From Caenimonas aquaedulcis (GTDB taxonomy: Bacteria > Pseudomonadota > Gammaproteobacteria > Burkholderiales > Burkholderiaceae_C), in NCBI RefSeq assembly GCF_015831345.1, contig NZ_JADWYS010000001.1:2260618-2324617 (forward strand): a stretch of DNA of 64,000 nucleotides, written 5' to 3'. The notes under the pieces are model-generated. The model ran no database searches and was not told where the DNA came from. It was given only the letters and a program-made list of their open reading frames with translations. Below, one piece after another: positions 31,101 through 38,714 of this stretch (position 1 is its first letter; each line of letters begins with the position of its first letter). A program made the translations under genes and the position numbers.

Positions 31101-32818
31101 AGGTGCAGGTCATGAGCTTCTTCGCGGGCGACGCCGCGGCGGGCTGGGCGGTCGAGCAGGTGCGATTCACCGATGCACCGGCCACGGTGTGGAGCATCGC
31201 GGACATCAAGTCCAAAAGCATGAGCGGCACCGCGGGCAACGACAACCTCCAGGGCACGGCCGGCGCCGACGAGATGTGGGGCGAGTCCGGAAACGACCTG
31301 ATCGGCGGCAGCGCGGGCAACGACACATTGCATGGCGGGGACGGCAGCGACAACCTCGACGGGAGCCTGAACGACGACTTGCTGTTCGGTGACGCAGGCA
31401 ACGACACGCTGCAGGGCGGCCCGGGCAACGACACCATGGACGGCGGCGCCGGCAACGACGTGCTGGCCGGCGCCTCGGCCAACACCTTCCAGGGCTGGTT
31501 CGATGGCGCGGGCAACGACACCTATCGTCTCGGACGCGGCAGCGGGCAGGACATCGTCTACGACGTCGACTCCACGGCGGGCAACCTGGACACCATCGTG
31601 CTGGCCGGCGGCGTCCTGCCCGCCGATGTGCGGTTCACCCGCTCCAGCAACGATCTCTTCGTCTCGATCGCCGGCACCCCGGATCGCATGCAGGTCGTCA
31701 ACCACTTCGCGGCGGGTTGGAGCGTGGAGCAGATCCGCTTCACCGACGCGCCATCGGTCGTGCTCTCGCAGGCGGACGTGCTGGACGCCGCGGCCAACGG
31801 CGGGAAGATCGTGACGAACCACGCGCCCACGGCGGTCGGCACGCTGGCCGGTTGGCAGGCGGTGGCGAATGTAGCGGCCAGCTACACCGTGCCCGCCGGT
31901 GCCTTCAATGACGTCGATGCGGGCGACACGCGCAGCTACAGCGCGTCGCTATCTTCCGGCGCGGCCCTGCCCACGTGGCTGAAGTTCGACACGGTGACGC
32001 ATGCCTTCAGCGGCACGCCCACGCTCAACGACGGTGGGGACTTGTTGCTGACCGTGAAGCTCACGGACAGCGGTGGGCTCACCGCATCGCAAACCCTGGC
32101 GCTGCACCTCAACGCCGACCTCACCCTGACCGGAACCAGCGCGGCGGACACGCTGGTCGGCGGGCCGGGCAACGACACCCTCAACGGCCTCGCGGGCGGA
32201 GACACGATGCGCGGCGCCGCGGGTGACGACACGTACTACGTCGATCACGCGAAGGACGTCGTGACGGAGCTCGCGGGCCAGGGCATGGACACGGTCATCA
32301 CCGCGCTGGGCTACACCTTGCCGGCCAACGTCGAGCGTCTTGTCCTCATGGGGACGAGTGCCGTCAACGGCGTGGGCAATGCGCTGGACAACTCGCTCAC
32401 CGGCAACAGCGCCGCGAATTCGCTGCAGGGCGGCCTGGGAAGCGACACCTACTGGGTGTCACGCGGATCGGCCAGCGACACCATCGTGGAGAACGACGCG
32501 ACGGCAGGCAACAAGGACGTCGCGCGTTTCGGCTCGAACATCGCGTACGACCAGCTGTGGTTCCAGCAGTCGCGCAAGGACCTGATCGTCTCCATCATCG
32601 GGACGAACGACAAGCTCACCGTGCCGAACTGGTTCGCCGGGACGGCGTATCACGTGGAGCAGTTCGTCGCGGGCGACGGCAAGGTGCTGCTGGACGGGCA
32701 GGTGCAGCACCTCGTGCAGGCGATGGCGGCGTATTCGCCGCCGCCCCTGGGACAGCTGACGCTGTCGCCCAGCGTGGAACTCGCGCTGGTGCCTGCGTTC
32801 AACGCGGACTGGCACTAG
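28115..32818 (+). CDS. RTX polymorphic toxin: papain-fold N-domain, FrpC-type self-processing module, RTX repeats
   Basis: A 1567-residue protein. Residues 1-170 look like a circularly permuted papain/NlpC-P60-type hydrolase, with His25 in STAGHMYFTL and Cys106 in NNCVTYTYAAM. At D180-P181 it enters a module closely resembling the self-processing module of Neisseria FrpC (DPLTLDLDNDGIEA, then TGWISADDGLVVVDLNGNG), where Ca2+ triggers Asp-Pro cleavage. Further on are at least two dozen GGxGxDxLx calcium-binding nonapeptides in four arrays, haemolysin-related spacer domains, an Ig-like domain (about 1240-1335) and a C-terminal part expected to hold the type I secretion signal. There is no N-terminal signal peptide. 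GC jumps from about 40-55% to about 65% at about 28650. No T1SS genes are in view. Confidence 0.85.
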   Translation: MPSLNVFISQAGTLLAQGGTSTAGHMYFTLTGDDGSATRYGFAPLEHGKFSGEGMVVTNDRQNYTTYDRRWDFPLSQSQFDQMSKWAETTRTTGSYGRYSAATNNCVTYTYAAMEQAGFHASEGHKLNFPMWNGLELSSLYYSYLRRPEFNKEFRDRTLTLDDRIHDLFQRAMDWVRPKDPLTLDLDNDGIEATAISPTHPVLFDHNADGVKTATGWISADDGLVVVDLNGNGLIDSGRELFGDNTLLPNGHAASNGFQAIAQYDANADGKIDAADAAFTQLRIWQDANQDGVSQAAELKSLAQLGIASINVAGVASTIQLGNGNSQPWSGSFTRINGSTGASGTPKLSGSLLLASNNFYREFTDDPVPTGAAMAVPQMGGSGWVRDLREAMSLGTDKAQALQDITSRFATATTRAAQMALVDDLISAWGDSTGKMVHSVGTYSVSEQDGMWVTRDFDNSPENAFGSIVDIDLPGMRETVFDPIGGAMVTRFTAEGVAFLHKLNALEAFNGDKFIRIPIPTGDGSGGQSTGGSGGGSGTAGPPTYLVTISPAQVNLLNESYDALRESVYASLALQTRLTPYLDSVGLVIDEQGLSFDTTTMVALLDTAHTANARDALFDLADLNKYAQPTLLAVDFDGMGTMRSWTDALPVDSSIRSELAAAHVLLGANTATSPANDAWLGDAANNAIAGGAGDDVLDGGAGNDSIQGGTGDDVLAGGTGNDILSGEYTNVFNGWFGGAGNDSYVFGRGDGQDTVYDFDTTPDAVDRIVFKPGIAPADVLATRVGDSLHLQVTGTADSIDVKNFFAGDGAAGWAIEQVQFADGTTWSVADVRTLVLTGGDAADTLIGFGTDDILTGNAGNDSLYGLGGNDTLLGGNGADVIEGDTLWVGGGNDLLVGGNGADTLFGAAGDDTLDGAPGNDLLAGELVNTVNGWYRGAGNDTYLFGRGDGQDTVYDFDTTAGVTDAIVFKAGVLPADVQVLRTGDSLLLKINGTSDQVQVMSFFAGDAAAGWAVEQVRFTDAPATVWSIADIKSKSMSGTAGNDNLQGTAGADEMWGESGNDLIGGSAGNDTLHGGDGSDNLDGSLNDDLLFGDAGNDTLQGGPGNDTMDGGAGNDVLAGASANTFQGWFDGAGNDTYRLGRGSGQDIVYDVDSTAGNLDTIVLAGGVLPADVRFTRSSNDLFVSIAGTPDRMQVVNHFAAGWSVEQIRFTDAPSVVLSQADVLDAAANGGKIVTNHAPTAVGTLAGWQAVANVAASYTVPAGAFNDVDAGDTRSYSASLSSGAALPTWLKFDTVTHAFSGTPTLNDGGDLLLTVKLTDSGGLTASQTLALHLNADLTLTGTSAADTLVGGPGNDTLNGLAGGDTMRGAAGDDTYYVDHAKDVVTELAGQGMDTVITALGYTLPANVERLVLMGTSAVNGVGNALDNSLTGNSAANSLQGGLGSDTYWVSRGSASDTIVENDATAGNKDVARFGSNIAYDQLWFQQSRKDLIVSIIGTNDKLTVPNWFAGTAYHVEQFVAGDGKVLLDGQVQHLVQAMAAYSPPPLGQLTLSPSVELALVPAFNADWH
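28652..28657 (+). other. Predicted Asp180-Pro181 autocleavage site and domain junction
   Basis: GAC-CCC codons for the Asp-Pro that opens the FrpC-like self-processing module. In FrpC the equivalent Asp414-Pro415 bond breaks on calcium binding. The low-to-high GC change lies within a few codons of this point. Confidence 0.6.
30178..31790 (+). repeat. Three tandem RTX units with near-identical DNA segments
   Basis: Three units each join a nonapeptide array (30178-30290, 30625-30887, 31222-31470) to a haemolysin-related spacer domain (about 30325-30612, 30916-31212, 31507-31790). DNA is highly conserved between units: 30350-30393 and 30944-30987 differ at a single base. A fourth, shorter array lies at 32133-32245. 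Confidence 0.75.
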
Positions 32819-32833
32819 GCACTGGGCCCGGGC

Positions 32834-33832
32834 TCACCAGCCCTTCGCGTTGATGAAATCCCGCACCCGCTGCGCCACCAGCACGGAGCCATCGTTGTTC
32901 AGGTGGTCTTCGTCGTGCCGCAGCGAGGTCGGGATCACATCGTTGTTGTAGTCGGCCACGTCCTGCGGCAGGCTCGGATTGTAGTGGGCCATGAGGAAGG
33001 CGCGGATGTCGATGTAGTTGTTCGGGTACATCGCCTCCAGGTCCTTGTTCAGCTGCAGCGTCGTGTAGTACAGCGGCGTGCCCTTCGCTTCCTTCGGCTC
33101 GGCCTTCAGGATCAGCCCCAGCACGACGAAGCGGTTGTTGCCCGGCGTCAATGCCGCGACCGACGCGGCCATGTCGCGCTTCACCTGTTCCGGGTCGAAG
33201 TTGTTGTTGTGCCCGAACCAGAACACGCTGATCCAGCCGTGCTTGGCGGTGTCGGCCTGGATGCGCGCCAGCACGTCGAACGAGCTCTGGCTGGAGACGC
33301 CGCCGTTGAACACCGTGCGGTCCGGATAGAACAGGCCCAGGTTCGCCGAGAACGGCGGCGTGAGCGAGTCGCCCCAGGTCGCGATGTTGCGCGAGAGCGA
33401 TGCGCAGTTCGCGGGGAGGATGGTGCAGGTGTAGTCGGCCAGCGGCGCGAGCGGCACCGGCGACGACGCATTGCCGGACACGGGGCCGAAGAGATAGATC
33501 GTCGGTACCGCGACACCGACGGACACGCCGAGGTAGTTGCCCGTGTTCGGGTAGTAGCGGTAGGTATAGGGCGACTGGTTGCCCGCGCTCTTGCCCGCCG
33601 TGGGGAAGTACTGCGGGTAGTTGGTCTCCGCCCAGTCCATCGCCTGGTCGGCGGTCAGCGGCGCGGGGTCGGCCATCGGCTGCTGCCCCGCGCGCATCGG
33701 CGCCGGCACGTTGCCCATGTTCGCGGACGACCCATCGGCGCCGCCACCGCCGCAGGCGACGAGCAAGGCCGTCGCGCCGCACACCATCGCCCGCGCGGCC
33801 CACACACGGGCCGCGTTCATCCATGACTTCAT
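32834..33832 (-). CDS. SGNH/GDSL-like hydrolase lipoprotein
   Basis: A 332-residue protein with a lipoprotein signal (TALLVACGGGG). After a linker comes a segment of the form DWAETNYPQYFP..YRYYPNTGNYLGVS, which is common in Burkholderiales secreted proteins. The C-terminal domain shows SGNH blocks: ATWGDSLT (block I, catalytic Ser), FWFGHNN (Gly/Asn), and RHDEDHLNNDG (Asp-x-x-His). It is probably an envelope-associated esterase or acetylhydrolase on glycans or lipids. ATG 33832 is chosen for a compact signal peptide. It converges on the RTX gene, and the PQQ-type dehydrogenase gene lies upstream on the same strand. Confidence 0.75.
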   Translation of the reverse strand: MKSWMNAARVWAARAMVCGATALLVACGGGGADGSSANMGNVPAPMRAGQQPMADPAPLTADQAMDWAETNYPQYFPTAGKSAGNQSPYTYRYYPNTGNYLGVSVGVAVPTIYLFGPVSGNASSPVPLAPLADYTCTILPANCASLSRNIATWGDSLTPPFSANLGLFYPDRTVFNGGVSSQSSFDVLARIQADTAKHGWISVFWFGHNNNFDPEQVKRDMAASVAALTPGNNRFVVLGLILKAEPKEAKGTPLYYTTLQLNKDLEAMYPNNYIDIRAFLMAHYNPSLPQDVADYNNDVIPTSLRHDEDHLNNDGSVLVAQRVRDFINAKGW

Positions 33833-33868
33833 TGCTTCACTCCCTGAATCCGTTTGCACAAAAACTTT

Positions 33869-35191
33869 TCATCGCTTGGGCGGCGCCACGCGCCACACGA
33901 CATTGCCTACGTCGTCGGCCACCAGCAGCCCGCCCTTGCCATCCATCGCCACGCCCACCGGGCGGCCGTAGGCCTTGCCTTCGTTGCTCACGAAGCCGGT
34001 GAGGAAATCGATCGGCTCGCTCACCGGCTTGCCGCCGGCAAAGGGCACGAAGACGACCTTGTAGCCGCTGCGCGGCTTGCGGTTCCACGAGCCGTGTTCG
34101 CCGATGAAGGCGCCGCTCGCGTAGTTCTGCGGCATCGTCTTCGCATCCGAGAAGCACAGGCCCAGCGGCGCGACGTGCGAGCCGAGTCCGTAATCGGGCG
34201 CGATCGCCTTGGCCACCATCTCGGGGTGCTGAGGCTCGACGCGCGTGTCCACGTACTGGCCCCAGTAGCTCCACGGCCAGCCATAGAAGGCCCCGTCCTT
34301 CACCGAGGTGAGGTAGTCGGGCACGAGGTCGTTGCCGAGCTCGTCGCGTTCGTTCACCACCGTCCACAGCGCCTTGGTGTCGGGCTCCCACGCCATGCCG
34401 TTGGGGTTGCGCAGGCCGGAGGCGAAGATGCGCTTGGCGCCCGTCGCGCGGTCGATCTCCCAGATCGCGGCGCGGCCTTCCTCGGCGGGCAGGCCGTTCT
34501 CCGCCACGTTGCTGTTGGAGCCGACGGTCGCGTACAGCTTGCTGCCGTCCGCGCTCGCGATGATGTTCTTCGTCCAGTGGTGGTTGATCGGCCCGCCGGG
34601 CAGGTCCGCCACCTTCACCGGCACGGCCGTGATCTGCGTCTGCCCCGCCGTGTACGGCACCTTGACGATGGCGTCGGCGTTGGCGATGTAGAGCTCGTTG
34701 CCCACCAGCGCCATGCCGATGGGTGAATTCAGTCCCTTGATGAAGATGCTCTTCATTTCCGCGACGCCGTCCCCATCGGCGTCGCGCAGCAGGACGATGC
34801 GGTTGGCGCTGGGCACACCCGCGCCTGCCTTCTTCATCACCTGCTTCATCACGGCGCCCTTGATGCCCTTGCCGTCCTCGGGCTTGGGCGGGGCGTTGCT
34901 TTCCGCCACGAGCACGTCGCCGTTGGGCAACACGTAGATCCAGCGCGGATGCTCCATCAGGCGGGCCATCGCCGTGACCTGGAAACCTTGCGGCGCCTTG
35001 GGGGCCAGGCCCTTGGGCCAGCCGATGGCCGGCGCGATGTTCACGGTCGGGATGAGGCTTTTCTCGACGGCAGGGAGCTGCGGATTCGGTCCCACGCCCA
35101 TGTTCGGCGCGGATTGCGCGACCGCGCCGCAGCCCGCGAGCGCGGCCAGCAGGGCGAGCACGGGGAGCGCAGCTGATGAGGCATTCTTCAT
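33869..35191 (-). CDS. PQQ-dependent sugar dehydrogenase (sorbosone dehydrogenase-like) lipoprotein
   Basis: A 440-residue protein with a lipoprotein-type signal (LALLAALAGCG). Its beta-propeller carries the soluble glucose/sorbosone dehydrogenase pattern: INHHWTKNI near 205 with the probable catalytic His, GLRNPNGMAWEP near 260, and GEHGSWNRKPRSGYKV near 370. These periplasmic enzymes oxidise aldoses with PQQ, calcium and a quinone or cytochrome acceptor. The frame is open far upstream, antisense to alaX, but the signal peptide fixes the start near ATG 35191. No PQQ synthesis genes are nearby. Confidence 0.82.
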   Translation of the reverse strand: MKNASSAALPVLALLAALAGCGAVAQSAPNMGVGPNPQLPAVEKSLIPTVNIAPAIGWPKGLAPKAPQGFQVTAMARLMEHPRWIYVLPNGDVLVAESNAPPKPEDGKGIKGAVMKQVMKKAGAGVPSANRIVLLRDADGDGVAEMKSIFIKGLNSPIGMALVGNELYIANADAIVKVPYTAGQTQITAVPVKVADLPGGPINHHWTKNIIASADGSKLYATVGSNSNVAENGLPAEEGRAAIWEIDRATGAKRIFASGLRNPNGMAWEPDTKALWTVVNERDELGNDLVPDYLTSVKDGAFYGWPWSYWGQYVDTRVEPQHPEMVAKAIAPDYGLGSHVAPLGLCFSDAKTMPQNYASGAFIGEHGSWNRKPRSGYKVVFVPFAGGKPVSEPIDFLTGFVSNEGKAYGRPVGVAMDGKGGLLVADDVGNVVWRVAPPKR

Positions 35192-35254
35192 GCACCGAAG
35201 TCTCATCCGGCCCCACGGCGGCGCCTGTAGGCGGAAACCGCGAAAATAGCGCCC

Positions 35255-35992
35255 ATGACTGACGAGCTGTTCCGCGCCGACGCGTATCTGAAGGAATGCA
35301 CCGCCACCGTCGTCGCCATCGGCGACCAGGGGGTCGTGCTGGACCGAACCGTGTTCTATCCGCTCGGCGGCGGGCAGGCCGGGGACAGCGGGGCTCTGCT
35401 GGCGGGCGGCATCTCGCTCGCGATTGCCGACACGCGCAAGGGCAAGGACGCCGACGGCAACTTCGCGCCCTTCATCGCGCACGTTCCCGCGCCGGGCCAG
35501 GAGGCCGCGCTGTCCACGCTGAAGGTCGGGGACCCGGTGACGGCCAAAGTGGATTGGGACCGCCGCCACCGCCTCATGCGCTTCCACACGACGACGCACC
35601 TGCTCTGCCACCTGGTGCCGCAGCTCGTGAACGGCTGCTCCATCACGCCCGACTACGCGCGCCTGGACTTCAACATGACCGACCCGCTGGACAAGGACGC
35701 GTTGACCGAAGGCATCGCCCGCCTGGTCGCGGCCGCACATCCAGTGGTCGTCGGGTCGATCACCGATGAAGAGCTGGACGCCAACCCGGCGCTGGTGAAG
35801 AGCATGTCCGTGCAACCGCCGCGCGGCACGGGCCGCATCCGCACGATCCGCGTCGGCCAGGACGGGTTGGTGGACTTCCAGCCCTGCGGCGGCACGCACG
35901 TGGCCAACACGAGCGAGATCGGGGCCGTCGTCGTCACCAAGATCGAAAAGAAGAGCGCCACCACCCGGCGCGTGGTCCTCGGCTTTGCCTGA
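35255..35992 (+). CDS. alaX: Alanyl-tRNA editing protein AlaX
   Basis: A 245-residue free-standing editing domain. It has FYPLGGGQAGDSG near residue 35, the zinc ligands HTTTHLL near 110 and QPCGGTHVANTSEIG near 210 (Cys and His). It hydrolyses Ser-tRNA-Ala, and possibly Gly-tRNA-Ala, to prevent mistranslation, supplementing AlaRS. The length fits the AlaX-M/L group without a C-Ala domain. It is divergent from the sugar dehydrogenase gene and just upstream of the dsbD-like gene. Confidence 0.9.
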   Translation: MTDELFRADAYLKECTATVVAIGDQGVVLDRTVFYPLGGGQAGDSGALLAGGISLAIADTRKGKDADGNFAPFIAHVPAPGQEAALSTLKVGDPVTAKVDWDRRHRLMRFHTTTHLLCHLVPQLVNGCSITPDYARLDFNMTDPLDKDALTEGIARLVAAAHPVVVGSITDEELDANPALVKSMSVQPPRGTGRIRTIRVGQDGLVDFQPCGGTHVANTSEIGAVVVTKIEKKSATTRRVVLGFA

Positions 35993-36031
35993 AGGAACTT
36001 CCGGCTTATGGCAGAGCTCCGAGATACACAC

Positions 36032-38191
36032 ATGACGGTTCATCGCTTTTTCTCCCGCCTGTTTGCGTCCGCGCTGGCAACGCTCGTCCTGGCGCTGCCC
36101 CTGGGCGCAGCCGCGCAGGGCGCAAAGAGCGTCGTCAGCACGGAACGCGTGCGCGCCGAATTGATGGCCCATGCGCCCGACGGCGTGGACCCCGGCAAGA
36201 AGGTCTGGGTCGGCCTGCAGCTCGCCCACCAGCCCGAGTGGCACACCTACTGGCGCAACTCCGGCGATTCCGGCCTGCCCACGCAGCTCGAATGGACGCT
36301 GCCGCCCGGCGTGACGGCCGGTGAGATCGCCTGGCCCGTGCCCAAGAAGATCCCGGTCGGCAACCTCGCCAACTACGGCTACGAAGGCACGGTGCTGCTC
36401 CCCGTGCCGCTCACGATCACGCCCGCCTTCAAGCCCTCGGTGCTCGGCTCCGACCTGGACGTGAAGTTGAAGGCGCAGTGGCTGGTCTGCCGCAAGGAGT
36501 GCATTCCGGAGGAAGGCGAATTCGCGCTGAAGATTCCGGTGAAGAGCAGCACGGCGATCAACACGAAGGCGTTCCAGGCGGCCTTCGAGGCGCAGCCCAG
36601 GCCTGTGCTGGCGGGCACGCAGGTGATCACCGAGAGCAATGCGCGCGTCGATGGGGATTCGATCAAGCTGAGCGTGCAAGGGCTGCCGGTCGAATTGCGT
36701 GGCAAGTCGCTGGAGTTCTTCCCCGAGACGCCGGAAGTCATCGAGACGGCGGCACCGTGGACGCAGGCATGGAACGGTGCCACCTGGACGGCGAGCATCC
36801 CGCTGTCCGCGCAGCGAAGCGCCAGCCCGAACGTGCTGCCGGTGGTGCTGGCTTCGGGCACCGAAGGATGGCGCACCGAATTGAAGGTCGTCGGCCAATG
36901 GCCGCAGGTGGCGGCGGCAGCAGGCATGACGCCCGCGCTCGAGGTCGCGCTACGCGCCAACACCTCCAGCGCCCCGCCCTCGACACCCTCGCTCACGCTC
37001 GCCGCCGCGCTCGTCGGCGCCTTGCTGGGCGGGTTGATCCTCAACCTCATGCCCTGCGTGTTCCCCATCCTCGCGATCAAGATCGTGGGCTTCACGCGGC
37101 ACGCGGAGGACAGGCGCGCACATCGCACGGCGGGCCTTGCATACACCGCCGGCGTGATCGTGTCTTTCGCCGCGCTGGGTGCGCTGATGCTGGCGCTGCG
37201 CGCCGCGGGCGAGCAATTGGGATGGGGCTTCCAGCTGCAGTCCCCGGCCGTGGTGGCCGCGCTGGCGGCGCTCTTCACGCTCATCGCGCTGAACCTCGCG
37301 GGCCTGTTCGAATTCGGCTCCTTCGTGCCGTCGAGCGTCGCCTCCCTGGAAGCGCGCCATCCCGCCGCCAACGCCTTCCTCTCCGGCGTGCTGGCCGTCG
37401 CCATCGCATCGCCCTGCACCGCGCCTTTCATGGGCGCATCGCTCGGCTTCGCCATCGGCCTGCCCGCAGTCGAAGCACTGCTCGTCTTCGCCATGATTGG
37501 CCTGGGCATGGCGCTGCCTTACCTCGCCGCCAGCTGGGTGCCCGCGATCGCGCGCCTGCTGCCCAAGCCCGGCGCGTGGATGGACACCTTCCGCAAGCTC
37601 ATGGCCTTCCCGATGTTCGCGACCGTCGCGTGGCTCGTGTGGGTGCTCGGGCAGCAAAGCGGCATCGACGGCGCGGCCGCGCTGCTCGTGCTGCTCGTCG
37701 CGATGAGCATGGTGGTGTGGGCGCTGACGCTGCGCGGCCGCGCGCGCTCGGTGATCGCCGTCATCTCGCTCGCGGCTTTCGGCCTGCTCGCGTGGGCGGC
37801 CGGGCCGAACATCACGAGGGCCCTTCCCGCGCAAACCGCGCAGGCCGAGGGTGGTGCGTGGCAGGCGTGGGAGCCCGGCCGCGTGGACCAGCTGCTCGCC
37901 TCGGGCCGCCCGGTGTTCGTGGACTTCACCGCGGCGTGGTGCGTGACCTGCCAGTACAACAAGAAGACCACGCTCTCGCGCGACGACGTGATGGGCGACC
38001 TGTCCGCGAAGAACGTCGCGCTGCTGCGCGCGGACTGGACGCGCCGGGACCCGGCGATCACCGCCGCGCTCGGCCAGCTGGGACGCAACGGCGTGCCCGT
38101 CTACGTCTTCTATGCCGCGGGCAAGGCGCCCGTGATCCTGTCCGAGATCCTGAGCGCCGACGAAGTGCGCGCCGCCATCGCCAGGCTCTAG
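36032..38191 (+). CDS. dsbD: Thiol:disulfide interchange protein, DsbD/ScsB family
   Basis: A 719-residue membrane protein. It has a Sec signal (LVLALPLGAAAQG), a large periplasmic N-domain of the disulfide-corrector type with CRKECIPEEG near 155, eight membrane helices from about 325 to 600, and a C-terminal thioredoxin domain with AAWCVTCQYN near 645. The transmembrane cysteines are present (LMPCVFPI and SPCTAPF). It transfers electrons from cytoplasmic thioredoxin to periplasmic partners. The long N-domain resembles ScsB as much as classical DsbD, so the subfamily is uncertain. ATG 36032 is chosen for the signal peptide. Confidence 0.87.
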   Translation: MTVHRFFSRLFASALATLVLALPLGAAAQGAKSVVSTERVRAELMAHAPDGVDPGKKVWVGLQLAHQPEWHTYWRNSGDSGLPTQLEWTLPPGVTAGEIAWPVPKKIPVGNLANYGYEGTVLLPVPLTITPAFKPSVLGSDLDVKLKAQWLVCRKECIPEEGEFALKIPVKSSTAINTKAFQAAFEAQPRPVLAGTQVITESNARVDGDSIKLSVQGLPVELRGKSLEFFPETPEVIETAAPWTQAWNGATWTASIPLSAQRSASPNVLPVVLASGTEGWRTELKVVGQWPQVAAAAGMTPALEVALRANTSSAPPSTPSLTLAAALVGALLGGLILNLMPCVFPILAIKIVGFTRHAEDRRAHRTAGLAYTAGVIVSFAALGALMLALRAAGEQLGWGFQLQSPAVVAALAALFTLIALNLAGLFEFGSFVPSSVASLEARHPAANAFLSGVLAVAIASPCTAPFMGASLGFAIGLPAVEALLVFAMIGLGMALPYLAASWVPAIARLLPKPGAWMDTFRKLMAFPMFATVAWLVWVLGQQSGIDGAAALLVLLVAMSMVVWALTLRGRARSVIAVISLAAFGLLAWAAGPNITRALPAQTAQAEGGAWQAWEPGRVDQLLASGRPVFVDFTAAWCVTCQYNKKTTLSRDDVMGDLSAKNVALLRADWTRRDPAITAALGQLGRNGVPVYVFYAAGKAPVILSEILSADEVRAAIARL

Positions 38192-38212
38192 GCGACTGCG
38201 TACACTGCGCGC

Positions 38213-38704
38213 ATGAGCGACATCGCCACCCTGCGCCGCATCCTCGGGACCTGCAAGACCCTCGCCGTGGTCGGCCTGTCGCCGCAGTGGCACCGACCGA
38301 GTTTCTTCGCGGCCAAGTACATGCAGTCGCACGGCTACCGCATCGTGCCCGTGAACCCCACCGCGCCGGAAATCCTCGGCGAGCGCTGCTACCCCAGCGT
38401 CACCGAAGCCGCGAAGGCACTGGCACTCGAAGGCCGGACCATCGACATGGTCGACTGCTTCCGCAGGAGCGAAGACATCCCGCCCATCGCCGACGAAGCG
38501 ATCGCCATCGGCGCGAAGTGCCTGTGGATGCAGATCGGCGTGATCGACGAAGCCTCGGCCGCGAAGGCGCGCGCCGCGGGCCTGGACGTCGTGATGGACC
38601 GCTGCGTGAAGATCGAGCACGCGCGCCTGTACGGCGGCCTGAACTGGGCCGGCGTGAACACGCGCGTGATCTCCTCGCGCCGCCAGCAACACCTGCCGTA
38701 CTGA
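38213..38704 (+). CDS. CoA-binding protein
   Basis: A 163-residue single-domain protein with the Rossmann-type CoA_binding fold: LAVVGLSPQWHRPSFFAAKYM near the start (nucleotide-binding loop) and CLWMQIGVIDEA near 105. These YccU-like proteins bind CoA, and their physiological role is unclear. It lies 21 bases after the dsbD-like gene and 10 bases before metY, so it is probably in one operon with metY. Confidence 0.85.
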   Translation: MSDIATLRRILGTCKTLAVVGLSPQWHRPSFFAAKYMQSHGYRIVPVNPTAPEILGERCYPSVTEAAKALALEGRTIDMVDCFRRSEDIPPIADEAIAIGAKCLWMQIGVIDEASAAKARAAGLDVVMDRCVKIEHARLYGGLNWAGVNTRVISSRRQQHLPY

Positions 38705-38714
38705 AAGGCCCGCC

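Noticed and set aside
28856..31822. A minus-strand open frame of 988 codons opposite the RTX gene
   Set aside because: It mirrors the repeats of the RTX coding sequence and has no independent start signal or domain.
30178..32455. Regular short repeats that could suggest a CRISPR array
   Set aside because: The repeats are in frame, encode GGxGxDxLx nonapeptides and have no unique spacers.
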